64,000 nt of DNA, taken from contig NZ_BSDP01000001.1 of NCBI RefSeq assembly GCF_027925245.1, forward strand, positions 3,410,001 to 3,474,000, written 5' to 3'. The number at the start of each line of letters is the position of its first letter. Position 1 is the stretch's first letter. A program made the position numbers and the translations under genes. Origin of the DNA: Agromyces rhizosphaerae (GTDB lineage: Bacteria > Actinomycetota > Actinomycetes > Actinomycetales > Microbacteriaceae). Below are positions 21,088 through 31,726 of this stretch, piece by piece. The notes beneath the pieces were generated by a model. It did no database searches. It had not been told where the DNA came from and saw only the letters and a list, made by a program, of their open reading frames with translations.

Positions 21088-21120
21088 GCACGGGGGCGAC
21101 GAGCACCGTCGTCCCCGTGC
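21088..21120 (+). terminator. Terminator after lipBA
   Basis: Arms GCACGGGGGCGACG (21088-21101) and CGTCGTCCCCGTGC (21107-21120) form a 14-bp stem with one G-T pair and a 5-base loop, immediately after the lipA stop. It separates lipBA from the separately promoted DUF4191 gene. Confidence 0.75.
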
Positions 21121-21159
21121 CGGTCGGCGGCACCCTCCGCCGCCGGTATCCTAGAGACC

Positions 21160-21870
21160 ATGGCACGCACCAAGAAGACCCCGTCGACGAAGGAGCCGGG
21201 CCGGCTCAAGCAGATGTGGCAGGTCTTCCAGATGACCCGCCGTCACGACTCGACGGCCACGTGGCTGATCCTGCTGGGGTTCCTGCTGCCCATCCTGGTC
21301 GCGGTCGTCCTGTCGCTCTTCCTCGGCAACGGCAACTGGTTCACGATCTCGATGTTCATCCTGGCCGGCGTGCTGGGCGGCATCCTCCTCGCGCTGGTCA
21401 TCCTCGGCCGCCGGGCGGAACGCGCCGCCTACTCGCAGATCGAGGGGCAGCCGGGCGCGGTCGGCGCCGTGCTCAAGTCGGGCCTGCGCCGCGGCTGGAT
21501 GGGCAACGAGATGCCCGTCGCCGTGAACGGCAAGACCCAGGACGCGATCTACCGCGCCGTCGGCAAGGGCGGCGTCGCGCTCATCTCGGAGGGCTCGCCC
21601 TCCCGCACGAAGCGCATGCTCGACGACGAGCAGCGCAAGGTCGCCCGCATCCTGCCGAACGTGCCGATCACGCAGCTCAGCGTCGGCGCCGAGGACGGCG
21701 CGATCCCGCTGCACCGCCTCCCGCGCAGCCTCAAGTCCATCAAGAAGTCGCTCACCAAGGCGGAGGTGCACGCGGTGAACAACCGCCTCACCTCGCTGCA
21801 GACGCAGCTGCCGATCCCGAAGGGCATCGACCCGATGAAGGCGCGGCCGCAGCGCGGCAAGGTGCGCTGA
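21160..21870 (+). CDS. DUF4191 membrane protein
   Basis: A 236-residue protein of unknown function, conserved next to lipA in actinobacteria. A basic N-terminus (about 30 residues) is followed by two membrane helices at about 33-54 and 61-82. A largely cytoplasmic C-terminal region then carries [18 protein letters not shown] and [20 protein letters not shown] (21147-21152) lies 7 bases before the ATG, so the mRNA is probably leaderless even though lipA is close. No catalytic motif is seen. Confidence 0.85.
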   Translation: MARTKKTPSTKEPGRLKQMWQVFQMTRRHDSTATWLILLGFLLPILVAVVLSLFLGNGNWFTISMFILAGVLGGILLALVILGRRAERAAYSQIEGQPGAVGAVLKSGLRRGWMGNEMPVAVNGKTQDAIYRAVGKGGVALISEGSPSRTKRMLDDEQRKVARILPNVPITQLSVGAEDGAIPLHRLPRSLKSIKKSLTKAEVHAVNNRLTSLQTQLPIPKGIDPMKARPQRGKVR

Positions 21871-21872
21871 CC

Positions 21873-21922
21873 CCGCGACGCGGGTCGCGGCGGCACACGT
21901 CGCCGGAGGGGCATCCGCCCCT
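21873..21922. terminator. Two small hairpins between DUF4191 and RDD genes
   Basis: The first hairpin is CCGCGAC-GCGG-GTCGCGG (21873-21890). The second is AGGGGC-ATCC-GCCCCT (21907-21922). Both lie in the 70-base gap between two convergent genes and probably end transcription from either side. Confidence 0.55.
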
Positions 21923-21940
21923 GCTCCATCGCGCCCGCCG

Positions 21941-22372
21941 TCAGGAGCGGACCAGCACCGTCCCCGCGACCTTGTCGTGGAACCCGCGCTGGTCGGAGTC
22001 CCAGACGAGCGCGGGGATGACGATCACCAGGAGCAGCGTGCGCACGAGCGGACGGCGCAGGCCGACCCAGCCGCCCTCGAGCGCGATCACGCGCATGCCC
22101 GTGACCCGGTGACCGATGCTCCCGCCGATGGTCGGGATGAACACGACCTGCATGATCGCGAACAGCGCCAGCGTCGTCCACGAGTGCAGGTTCGACGCGT
22201 ACGGCGCCCAGAGCAGCGGGATCAGGTTCGCGATCGCCCAGTCGATGCACAGGGCGAGGATGCGGCGGCCGACGCGGCCGACGGAGCCCGTTCCGGACTC
22301 CGGGAGCCCGAGTCGCTCACCGGGCCACTCGCTGGGCGGGATCTGGCCGGACGCGGGGGTATTCTCGGGCAC
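21941..22372 (-). CDS. RDD family membrane protein
   Basis: A 143-residue protein with the RDD fold, a small membrane domain of unknown transport or regulatory role. A Pro/Gly-rich cytoplasmic start of about 33 residues precedes [17 protein letters not shown], which has the family's Arg and Asp. Three hydrophobic segments follow, with [14 protein letters not shown] and the terminal [11 protein letters not shown], both RDD hallmarks. The GTG start is supported by TAGACT (22379-22384) six bases upstream. It sits back to back with glnA; its promoter lies beside the GlnR box. Confidence 0.9.
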   Translation of the reverse strand: MPENTPASGQIPPSEWPGERLGLPESGTGSVGRVGRRILALCIDWAIANLIPLLWAPYASNLHSWTTLALFAIMQVVFIPTIGGSIGHRVTGMRVIALEGGWVGLRRPLVRTLLLVIVIPALVWDSDQRGFHDKVAGTVLVRS

Positions 22373-22400
22373 CGGAAGAGTCTAGACGCTTGCCCTCCAC

Positions 22401-22438
22401 GTAACACGCCGGAAACATTAGTGTCATGGCCGGGAAAC
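22401..22438 (+). promoter_or_regulatory. GlnR-type operator upstream of glnA
   Basis: Four half-sites with exact 6-base spacing: GTAAC-N6-GAAAC-N6-GTCAT-N6-GAAAC (22401-22405, 22412-22416, 22423-22427, 22434-22438). This matches the actinobacterial GlnR consensus gTnAc-n6-GaAAc repeated twice, with one base off in the third half-site. A -10-like TAGCGT (22449-22454) begins 11 bases later, placing the box in the activator position of the glnA promoter. It is also about 30 bases upstream of the divergent RDD gene start. Confidence 0.8.
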
Positions 22439-22513
22439 CGCCGGTCGATAGCGTCGGATCGGCTGCACCGAGGTAGTCGTCCGGTCCCCTCCCCCAACTT
22501 GGAGAAACGCCAC

Positions 22514-23938
<1,425 letters not shown>

Positions 23939-23953
23939 TCCGGACCCTACGCA

Positions 23954-23989
23954 CGACGGGCCGTACCACCTCGGTGGTGCGGCCCGTCG
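23954..23989. terminator. Bidirectional terminator between glnA and glnE
   Basis: CGACGGGCCG-T-ACCACC pairs with GGTGGT-G-CGGCCCGTCG to form a stem of up to 17 bp with a tight loop. It begins 15 bases after the glnA stop and lies beyond the convergent glnE stop. CCGTTTCC follows on the plus strand. Confidence 0.8.
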
Positions 23990-24049
23990 CCGTTTCCGGC
24001 AGCTGACGGCCGCGCACGGCCGCTCCGGCGATTCCGGGCCGCGCCCGGG

Positions 24050-27000
24050 TCAGCCGGTGCTCGCGTGGCCGCGCTCGGGCTCGCCGTAGAACCCCCGCTC
24101 GAACACGCGTCGCGCGCGCCGGGTCGCGGAGAGGTAGTCCTCCTCGAGCCGGGTCGCCGAGCCGGGCGGGTACTCCAGCAGGCGTGCCACGCCCTCGAGC
24201 TGCGCGCGAGCGACCGGCAGCACGTCGGTCGTCTTGTTGAGCCACAGCGTGAGCGCCGAGCGCGCGCGCGAGGCGATGATCCACGCGTCCCGCAGCACCT
24301 CGGCGTCGCGCCGTCCCACCAGCTCCGCATCGGCGGCGGCAGCGAGCGCCTGCAGCGTCGAGGTCGTCCGCAGAGCGGGCACGTCGGTCGCCTTGCGCAG
24401 CTGCAGCAGCTGCACGAACCACTCGACGTCGCTGAGCGACCCCCGTCCGAGCTTCAGGTGCCGCGTCGGATCGGCGCCCTGGGGCAGGCGCTCGTTCTCG
24501 ACCCTGGCCTTGAGGCGCTTGACCTCCCGCACCTCCTGCTGGCCGATGACGGCCGGATAGCGGATGGCGTCCGCGAGCTCCTCGAACTCGGCGAGCAGCG
24601 CCGCGTCACCTGCCGCCGGCCGCGCCCGCAGCAGCGCCTGCGCCTCCCAGGTCAGCGACCACCGCGCGTAGTACGCCCGGTAGGCGTCGAGCGACCTGGC
24701 GATCACGCCGTTGCGCCCCTCGGGTCGCAGGTCCGCGTCGAGGTCCAGCGGAAGCCGGGCATCCGCCGTCAGCCGCTGGAGCTCGGACACGAGGTGCAGC
24801 GCACGACGCTGGGCGTCCTGCGGCTCGGCCCCGGCCGGGCGGAACACGTACATGACGTCGGCATCCGACCCGAAGCCCAGCTCCCGGCCGCCGAAGCGGC
24901 CCATCGCGATGACGCCGAACTCGATGCCGTCACCCTCCTCGCCCGCCGGGCGACGGATCGCCTCGAGCACCGACTCGATGTGCTGCCGGGTGACGTCGCT
25001 GAGTCCGTGGCCGAGCTCCTCGACCGTGCACGTGCCGACGATCGCGGAGAACGCGAGCCGCAGCACCTCGCGGCGGCGCATGGTGCGCAGCACCCGCGCC
25101 GCCGCGTCGGGCTCGGCATGGCGGGCGAGCACGGCGCGCGCCTCCTCGCGCAGCTCGTCGATCGAGCGCGGGCGCAGCTCGGCGTCGTCGTCCAGCCAGA
25201 CGACCGACTCCGGGGCGAGGTCGAGCAGCTCGCCGACGAACCGCGATCCCGAGAGCACGCGGGTCAGGCGCAGCGCCGCGGCGGTCGAGTCGCGCAGGAA
25301 GCGCAGGTACCAATGGGCGGTTCCGAGGCGGTCGCTGAGCCGCCGGAACGCGAGCAGGCCGTAGTCGGGGTCGGCGCCGTCGGCGAACCACTCCAGCAGC
25401 ACGGGCAGCAGGTGGCGCTGGATCGCCGCGCGCCTGGACACCCCGCTCGTGAGCGCCGCGATGTGCGCGAGCGCGCCGGCGGGGTCGCGGAACCCGATCG
25501 CCTGCAGGCGGGCCGCCGCCTGCTCGCTCGTGAGTTCGAGGCCCTCCTCCGGGAGCGCGGCCACCGCCGACAGCAGCGGACGGTAGAAGAGCCGCTCGTG
25601 CAGGCCGCGCACGCGCGAGCGCGTCGACTGCCAGAGCCGGCGCAGCTCCTCGGCGGTCGATGCGAGCCCGGTCGCGCGCGCGAGCAGGCGCATGTCCTCG
25701 TCCGAGCGCGGCATGAGGTGCGTGCGGCGCAGGCGCGCGAGCTGGAGGCGATGCTCCATCACGCGCAGCACCCGGTAGTCGCGGGTGAACTCGGCGGCCT
25801 CGACACGGCCCACGTAGCCGGCGAGGGCGAGCGCGTCGAGCGCCGCGACCGTGCCGCGCTGGTGCACCGTGTCGTCGGCCTGGCCGTGCACGAGCTGCAG
25901 CAGCTGCACCGTGAACTCGATGTCGCGCAGGCCGCCGGGGCCGAGCTTCAGCTGCACGTCGACTTCCTCGTCGGGGATGTGCTCGGTCACCCGCTCGCGC
26001 ATCTTCTGCACCGACTCGACGAAGTTCTCGCGCGACGCGATCGCCCACACCTTCGGGGCGACGCCGGCGACGTACCGGGCCCCGAGCTCGGCGTCCCCGG
26101 CGATCGGCCGGGCCTTGAGCAGCGCCTGGAACTCCCACGTCTTCGCCCAGCGGTCGTAGTAGGTCAGGTGCGACTCGAGCGAACGCACGAGCGCGCCGTC
26201 CTTGCCCTCGGGGCGGAGGTTCGGGTCGACCTCCCAGAGCGGGGGCTCCACGGACAACCCGTTGAGCACCCGCATCATGGTCATCGCGAGGCGCGTGGCG
26301 ATGTCGATCGCCACGGGGCCCGTGACGTGCTCCTCGTCGGCGGACTCGGCCACGAAGATCACGTCCACGTCGCTGACGTAGTTCAGCTCGCGAGCGCCGG
26401 CCTTGCCCATGCCGATCACCGCGAGCCGGGTCGCCGCGACGGATGCCGCGGGGAACCGGGCCGGCGCCGCAGGGTCGCCGTCGCGACGCGAGTGCGCACG
26501 CCGGGCGAGCTCGAGCGCCGCGTCCATCGTGGCGCCCGCGAGGTCGGCGAGCCCTGCTGCCACACGGTCGAGCACGTCGACCGCGTCGGCCGCGCTCAGG
26601 TCGTAGAGCGCGATCCGGGCGAGCAGCCGGCGGTATCGCACGCGCAGCGCCGGCCACGCCGACTCTGCGTCGTCGAGGCCGCCGTGGCCGCGGCCCTCGA
26701 TGGCCTCCAGCATCCGCTCGCGATACTCGGCCGCGGTGGCCGGTGGCGCCGGGGCGGCGCGAAGCAGCTCGAGCTCCTCCGGATGACGCTCGAAGAACTG
26801 CCCGAGCCCGCGGGACGCGCCGAGCAGCCGACCCAGCCCCGCCGCGATCGCCGGGTCGCCGACCAGCTCCGCCACCCGGTCGCGGTCGCGTGCCGCGATG
26901 TCGTGCAGCAGCGCGAGCGCCTGGTCGGGGTCGGCCGCGTGCCGCGCGACCTCGATGCAGGGCTCCTCGCCGACACCGAGCAGCTCGCCGACCGCCGCGA

Positions 27001-27085
27001 GCCGTTCCGCGCCCGCGCTCAGGTCATCGAAGCCCAGGCGGGCGAGTGCGGTGAGACTCTGGCTCCGGCCGCGCATCGACGTCAC
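24050..27085 (-). CDS. glnE: Bifunctional glutamine synthetase adenylyltransferase / adenylyl-removing enzyme
   Basis: A 1011-residue enzyme that adds AMP to and removes AMP from the GlnA tyrosine according to nitrogen status. Two nucleotidyltransferase domains are visible in tandem. The N-terminal one (removal) carries ELNYVSDVDVIFVAE and the C-terminal one (addition) carries ELGFGSDADVMYVF, each with the G/S-D-x-D metal motif. DIEFTVQLLQL and DVEWFVQLLQL mark the matching helical regions, confirming the internal duplication. GTG at 27085 lies 11 bases after the glnA2 stop; an in-frame ATG at 27076 is an alternative. It forms an operon with glnA2. Confidence 0.96.
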   Translation of the reverse strand: MTSMRGRSQSLTALARLGFDDLSAGAERLAAVGELLGVGEEPCIEVARHAADPDQALALLHDIAARDRDRVAELVGDPAIAAGLGRLLGASRGLGQFFERHPEELELLRAAPAPPATAAEYRERMLEAIEGRGHGGLDDAESAWPALRVRYRRLLARIALYDLSAADAVDVLDRVAAGLADLAGATMDAALELARRAHSRRDGDPAAPARFPAASVAATRLAVIGMGKAGARELNYVSDVDVIFVAESADEEHVTGPVAIDIATRLAMTMMRVLNGLSVEPPLWEVDPNLRPEGKDGALVRSLESHLTYYDRWAKTWEFQALLKARPIAGDAELGARYVAGVAPKVWAIASRENFVESVQKMRERVTEHIPDEEVDVQLKLGPGGLRDIEFTVQLLQLVHGQADDTVHQRGTVAALDALALAGYVGRVEAAEFTRDYRVLRVMEHRLQLARLRRTHLMPRSDEDMRLLARATGLASTAEELRRLWQSTRSRVRGLHERLFYRPLLSAVAALPEEGLELTSEQAAARLQAIGFRDPAGALAHIAALTSGVSRRAAIQRHLLPVLLEWFADGADPDYGLLAFRRLSDRLGTAHWYLRFLRDSTAAALRLTRVLSGSRFVGELLDLAPESVVWLDDDAELRPRSIDELREEARAVLARHAEPDAAARVLRTMRRREVLRLAFSAIVGTCTVEELGHGLSDVTRQHIESVLEAIRRPAGEEGDGIEFGVIAMGRFGGRELGFGSDADVMYVFRPAGAEPQDAQRRALHLVSELQRLTADARLPLDLDADLRPEGRNGVIARSLDAYRAYYARWSLTWEAQALLRARPAAGDAALLAEFEELADAIRYPAVIGQQEVREVKRLKARVENERLPQGADPTRHLKLGRGSLSDVEWFVQLLQLRKATDVPALRTTSTLQALAAAADAELVGRRDAEVLRDAWIIASRARSALTLWLNKTTDVLPVARAQLEGVARLLEYPPGSATRLEEDYLSATRRARRVFERGFYGEPERGHASTG

Positions 27086-27096
27086 CCGGCCCGGCG

Positions 27097-28434
27097 CTAG
27101 AGGATCTCCAGGTTGCGCTGCAGCTCGTAGGGGGTCACCTGGCTGCGGTAGTCGCGCCACTCCTGGCGCTTGTTCGCGAGCACGTAGTTGAAGACCTGCT
27201 CGCCGAGCGTCTCCGCCACCAGCTCCGACCCCTCCATGTACTCGATCGCGTGGTCGAGGCTCGCCGGCAGCGACCGGTAGCCGAGGGCGCGGCGCTCCGC
27301 GTCGGTCAGCGACCAGACGTTGTCCTCGGCCTCCTCGGGCAGCTCGTACCCCTCCTCGATGCCCTTGAGGCCCGCGGCCAGCAGGAGCGAGAACGCGAGG
27401 TACGGGTTCGCCGCGGAGTCGATCGCGCGGTACTCGACGCGGGCGCTCTGGCCCTTGTTGGGCTTGTAGAGCGGCACGCGCACGAGCGCGGAGCGGTTGT
27501 TGTGGCCCCAGGTGATGAAGCTCGGTGCCTCGTCGGCGCCCCAGAGCCGCTTGTACGAGTTGACGAACTGGTTCGTGACGGCGCTGATCTCGCTCGCGTG
27601 GCGCAGCAGGCCGGCGACGAACTGGCGTCCGATCGTCGAGAGCTGGTACTCCGCACCCTGCTGGTAGAAGGCGTTGGTGTCGCCCTCGAACAGTGACATG
27701 TGCGTGTGCATGCCCGAGCCCGGCTGGTCGGAGAACGGCTTCGGCATGAACGTGGCGTAGACGCCCTGCTCGATCGCGACCTCCTTGATGACCGTGCGGA
27801 ACGTCATGATGTTGTCGGCCATGGCGAGCGCGTCCGCGTAGCGGAGGTCGATCTCGTTCTGGCCGGGGCCCGCCTCGTGGTGGCTGAACTCCACCGAGAT
27901 GCCGAGGTCCTCGAGCATGCGCACCGAGCGGCGGCGGAAGTCGTGCGCGGTGCCGCCCGGCACGTTGTCGAAGTACCCGGCCGAGTCGACCGGCTGCGGA
28001 CCCTCGGTGCCGAACTTCGACGACTTGAGCAGGTAGAACTCGATCTCGGGGTGCGTGTAGAAGGTGAACCCGGCGTCGGCGGCCTTCTCGAGCGTGCGCT
28101 TGAGCACGTTGCGCGGGTCGGCGACCGCCGGCTCGCCGTCGGGCGTCGTGATGTCGCAGAACATGCGCGCCGTGGGGTCGATGTCGCCGCGCCACGGGAG
28201 CGTCTGGAACGTCGTGGGGTCGGGGTGCGCGAGCAGGTCGGACTCGTAGCTGCGCGTGAGCCCCTCGATCGCGGAGCCGTCGAAGCCGAGCCCCTCGGTG
28301 AACGCCCCCTCCACCTCGGCCGGCGCGATCGCGACCGACTTCAGCGTGCCCACCACGTCGGTGAACCAGAGCCGGACGAACTTGACGCCCCGCTCCTCGA
28401 TGGTCCGGAGCACGAAGTCCCGCTGCTTGTCCAT
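27097..28434 (-). CDS. glnA2: Glutamine synthetase GlnA2 (type I, short form)
   Basis: A 445-residue second glutamine synthetase-like enzyme. Visible: GFDGSAIEGL at about 57-66, PEIEFYLL, HHEAGPGQNEIDL, GSGMHTHMS, RSALVRVP and RVEYRAID. In Streptomyces and Mycobacterium, homologues of this type act differently from GlnA1, some as gamma-glutamylpolyamine synthetases or poorly active enzymes, so the true substrate is open. I chose the ATG at 28434 (MDKQRDF) because AGAGAGGG lies 6 bases upstream; an earlier ATG seven codons up would sit in that site. glnE follows in the same operon. Confidence 0.93.
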   Translation of the reverse strand: MDKQRDFVLRTIEERGVKFVRLWFTDVVGTLKSVAIAPAEVEGAFTEGLGFDGSAIEGLTRSYESDLLAHPDPTTFQTLPWRGDIDPTARMFCDITTPDGEPAVADPRNVLKRTLEKAADAGFTFYTHPEIEFYLLKSSKFGTEGPQPVDSAGYFDNVPGGTAHDFRRRSVRMLEDLGISVEFSHHEAGPGQNEIDLRYADALAMADNIMTFRTVIKEVAIEQGVYATFMPKPFSDQPGSGMHTHMSLFEGDTNAFYQQGAEYQLSTIGRQFVAGLLRHASEISAVTNQFVNSYKRLWGADEAPSFITWGHNNRSALVRVPLYKPNKGQSARVEYRAIDSAANPYLAFSLLLAAGLKGIEEGYELPEEAEDNVWSLTDAERRALGYRSLPASLDHAIEYMEGSELVAETLGEQVFNYVLANKRQEWRDYRSQVTPYELQRNLEIL

Positions 28435-28568
28435 CAACACCCTCTCTCGCTCCACCTAGGCTAGTGGCTCCGCGGCCCGGCCACGACCCGGGCCGGGCGC
28501 GCGTCGGGCGCACCGGAGGGGCGTCGGATGCGGCCGGGCGACCGACGCCGGATGGCTAGACTTGCCCC

Positions 28569-29456
28569 ATGCCAGAGCTGCCTGATCCCTCCGCCGACGC
28601 GTCCTCCGCCGGCGGCGAGCAGAACCCCTACGGCGGCGGGGCGGCACGCGCCGCAGGTCCGCGCCGCGTGCGCACCCGGCACTTCCAGAATGCCAAGGAG
28701 CAGGGCATCCCGATCACGGGCCTCACGAGCTACGACCAGCTCACGGCGAAGATCTTCGACGAGGCCGGCATCGACTTCCTCCTCGTCGGCGACTCCGCGG
28801 GCAACAACGTGCTCGGCTACGACACGACGCTCCCGGTCACCGTCGACGAGCTCATGCCGCTCACGCGCGCCGTGGCCAAGGCCGTGACGCGTGCCTTCGT
28901 GGTCGCGGACATGCCGTTCGGCTCGTACGAGTCGGGGCCGCAGGAAGCGCTGCACACGGCCGTGCGCTTCATGAAGGAGTCCGGCGCGCACGCCGTGAAG
29001 CTCGAGGGCGGCGAGCGCAGCGCACCGCAGATCGAGCGCATCGTGCAGTCGGGCATCCCGGTCATGGGCCACGTGGGGTACACGCCGCAGTCCGAGCACG
29101 GCCTCGGCGGGCACATCATCCAGGGCCGGGGCGACGCGGTCGACCAGCTCGTCGCCGACGCGCTCGCCGTTCAGGAGGCGGGAGCCTTCGCGGTGGTGCT
29201 CGAGATGGTGCCGGCGGATGCGGCGAAGCGCGTCACCGAGTCGTTGGCGATCCCCACGATCAGCGTCGGCGCCGGACCGCACACCGACGGACAGCTGCTG
29301 GTCTGGACCGACTGGGCCGGCCTCACGACCGGGCGCATCCCCAGGTTCGTGCGCCAGTACGCGAACCTCGCCCAGACGCTCGGCGACGCGGCACGCGCCT
29401 GGCGCGCCGACGTCGAGGCGGGCGAGTACCCGGGACCCGAGCACAGCTACGAGTAG
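28569..29456 (+). CDS. panB: 3-methyl-2-oxobutanoate hydroxymethyltransferase
   Basis: A 295-residue enzyme making ketopantoate from 2-oxoisovalerate and methylene-tetrahydrofolate, the first committed step of pantothenate/CoA synthesis. Visible: FDEAGIDFLLVGDSAGNNVLG, with the Mg2+-binding Asp; DMPFGSYE; KLEGGE; PVMGHVGYTPQS; and ISVGAGPHTDGQLLV. An N-terminal extension of about 30 residues, rich in Pro, Ser and Gly, precedes the TIM barrel. TAGACT (28557-28562) lies exactly 6 bases before the ATG, suggesting a leaderless message. It diverges from glnA2. No panC or panD is nearby. Confidence 0.96.
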   Translation: MPELPDPSADASSAGGEQNPYGGGAARAAGPRRVRTRHFQNAKEQGIPITGLTSYDQLTAKIFDEAGIDFLLVGDSAGNNVLGYDTTLPVTVDELMPLTRAVAKAVTRAFVVADMPFGSYESGPQEALHTAVRFMKESGAHAVKLEGGERSAPQIERIVQSGIPVMGHVGYTPQSEHGLGGHIIQGRGDAVDQLVADALAVQEAGAFAVVLEMVPADAAKRVTESLAIPTISVGAGPHTDGQLLVWTDWAGLTTGRIPRFVRQYANLAQTLGDAARAWRADVEAGEYPGPEHSYE

Positions 29457-29479
29457 TCGCGCGGCCCCGGGCATCCGTC

Positions 29480-29668
29480 TCAGGCGTCGTCGACCGCGTC
29501 CTCCTCGGCCCACTTCGCGCTGTTCGCGCGCAGGATCTCGAGGGCCATCGCGGCCTCACCCGCGGTCGGGAACGGCCCCACCCGATCGACCGACGGCGAC
29601 ACGAACCCGTGCTCGACCTCGCCGGTCTTCATGTTGTACCAGTACTGATCTTCCCCCTGGGACGTCAT
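29480..29668 (-). CDS. Small SPOR-like protein
   Basis: A 62-residue protein with the layout of a short actinobacterial SPOR-like family: DQYWYNMKTGEVEHG, then VDRVGPFPTAGEAAMALEI with the Gly-Pro-Phe turn, then a charged helical tail. Full SPOR domains bind denuded peptidoglycan, but this one has no signal peptide or membrane anchor, so wall binding is doubtful. TAGGAT (29675-29680) lies 6 bases before the ATG, supporting both the start and the reality of the gene. It converges on panB. Confidence 0.8.
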   Translation of the reverse strand: MTSQGEDQYWYNMKTGEVEHGFVSPSVDRVGPFPTAGEAAMALEILRANSAKWAEEDAVDDA

Positions 29669-29734
29669 GCAACGATCCTACGCCCGCCCGCCGCGGCCCT
29701 CCCCGGGGCGACGGGCGCGCGCTATGGTGACCAC

Positions 29735-30523
29735 ATGGGCGACGTACGGGCCATCGGCATCGACATCGGCGGAACCGGCATCAAGGGGGCGATCGTCGAC
29801 GTCGACGCCGGCGAACTCGTCTCCGACCGCGTCAAGGTGCCGACGCCGCCGGGCGGCGAACCGGCCGACATCCTCGAGGCGACCAAGGAGCTGCTCGGAA
29901 CGCTCGGGCACGACGGGACCCTGCCGATCGGCGTCTGCTTCCCCGCCATCGTGCACCACGGGCGCACCATGTCGGCCGCCAACATCTCCGACGAGTGGAT
30001 CGGGCTGCCCGCCGAGGCGATGTTCGAGAAGGAGCTCGGGGTGCCGATCCACTTCATCAACGACGCGGATGCCGCCGGCTACGCCGAGACGCGCTTCGGC
30101 GCGGGAATGGGCGAGCGCGGCCTCGTCATCATGACCACCCTCGGCACGGGCATCGGGTCCGCGCTCATCCACGACGGCGTGCTCATCCCGAACTCGGAGC
30201 TCGGCCACCTCGAGATCGACGGCAAGGACGCCGAGCACCGCGCTGCGTACTCCGCGATGGAGCGCAAGGAGCTGTCGTGGGAGCAGTGGGCGAAGCGCCT
30301 GCAGCGCTACTACGAGACCGTCGAGTTCCTCTTCTCCCCCGACCTGTTCATCGTCGGCGGCGGCGTGTCGAAGAAGCACGAGCACTTCCTGCCCCTGCTG
30401 AAGCTCAACACGCCGATCGTTCCGGCGGTGCACCGCAACAACGCCGGGATCCTGGGCGCGGCGGCGATGGCCGTGACGTACGGCACCGAGTGGGCCGCCG
30501 GGGCGGCGCCCTCCGGCGGCTGA
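29735..30523 (+). CDS. ppgK: Polyphosphate glucokinase
   Basis: A 262-residue ROK-type glucokinase that can use inorganic polyphosphate (and often ATP) to phosphorylate glucose; characteristic of actinobacteria. Visible: GIDIGGTGIKGAIVD near the start (phosphate loop 1), NDADAAGYAE with the catalytic Asp, TLGTGIGSALIHDG (phosphate loop 2), SELGHLEIDG, and IVGGGVSKK. TATGGT (29723-29728) lies 6 bases before the ATG. Its stop is only 6 bases from the 3' end of the convergent rnpB. Confidence 0.95.
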   Translation: MGDVRAIGIDIGGTGIKGAIVDVDAGELVSDRVKVPTPPGGEPADILEATKELLGTLGHDGTLPIGVCFPAIVHHGRTMSAANISDEWIGLPAEAMFEKELGVPIHFINDADAAGYAETRFGAGMGERGLVIMTTLGTGIGSALIHDGVLIPNSELGHLEIDGKDAEHRAAYSAMERKELSWEQWAKRLQRYYETVEFLFSPDLFIVGGGVSKKHEHFLPLLKLNTPIVPAVHRNNAGILGAAAMAVTYGTEWAAGAAPSGG

Positions 30524-30529
30524 GCGGGA

Positions 30530-30911
<382 letters not shown>

Positions 30912-30946
30912 ACCCTCCAGCGTACCGCCCGCGGATGCGTGACGCC

Positions 30947-31684
30947 TCAGAGGCCGGACTCGTCGGTGCGCACGAGGATCCGGTCGCAGTCCGGGCACTG
31001 CAGCACCTCGTCGTCCGCCGCGCGCCGCACGTCCTCGAGGTCGGAGCCCGTGAGCGTGATCGTGCACCCCCCGCAGGTGCGCTGGCGCAGCAGCGCGGCG
31101 CCGATGCCGCCGCCCGCGACCCGTCGCCGCTCGTAGAACGCCTCGAGGTCGTCGGGAAGTCCCTCGGCGATGGCCGCGCGGTCGCGCGCGGCCTGGTCGC
31201 GCTCGGTCGTCAGCGCCCCGGCGGCCTCGTCGCGCTCGTCCGAGACCCGGGAGACCTCGCTCGCGATGTCCTCGCGCTCGTCGTCGATGCCCTGCACGTC
31301 GCGCTCGAGCTCCTCGACCCGCTCCATCACGGCGAGCTCGATGTCCTCGAGGTCGCTGAGGCGCTTCCGCAGCGAGGTGAGCTCCGACTCGAGGCCGGCG
31401 ACGTCCTTCACGGAGGTGCTCGCCGCGAGACGCGCGTCGTCGCGCACGATCCGCGCCTCGACCACGTCGACGTCGGACTCGACCCGCTTGAGCTCGGCGC
31501 GCGCGTCGTCGAGCACGCCCGACGACTCCGTGCGCCTGCGCCGAGCCGCGTCGTCGCGTCGCCCGAGCTCGGCGAGCTGCTCCGCCTGCGGCAGGCTGCC
31601 GAGCCGGTGGGCGATCTGGGCGAGTCGGGTGTCGAGCGCCTGGAGGCGCAGGAGCTCCTGCTGCGCTGCGGGAGTGGCCTTCAC
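30947..31684 (-). CDS. C4-type zinc-ribbon, coiled-coil protein
   Basis: A 245-residue protein of a widely conserved family of unknown function (zf-RING_7/CT398-like). About 180 residues form a long charged coiled coil with heptad-like Leu spacing and many Glu/Arg/Asp. A C-terminal zinc ribbon follows, with CGGC and CPDC motifs near the end. The GTG start has GGAGATCAC upstream. It lies between nif3 and rnpB, an order common in actinobacteria and often linked to RNase H or other nucleic-acid genes. A nucleic-acid-binding role is plausible but unproven. Confidence 0.85.
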   Translation of the reverse strand: MKATPAAQQELLRLQALDTRLAQIAHRLGSLPQAEQLAELGRRDDAARRRRTESSGVLDDARAELKRVESDVDVVEARIVRDDARLAASTSVKDVAGLESELTSLRKRLSDLEDIELAVMERVEELERDVQGIDDEREDIASEVSRVSDERDEAAGALTTERDQAARDRAAIAEGLPDDLEAFYERRRVAGGGIGAALLRQRTCGGCTITLTGSDLEDVRRAADDEVLQCPDCDRILVRTDESGL

Positions 31685-31726
31685 GTGATCTCCTCGGTCG
31701 GGGGTCGGGCGGATGCCCCGGAGTCG

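Noticed and set aside
24065..27100. Very long open frame opposite glnE (over 1000 codons), and a similar one opposite the dipeptidase (1403-3625)
   Set aside because: High-GC antisense shadows: rich in Arg, His, Gly and Ala with no recognisable domain, while the opposite strand encodes clear enzymes.
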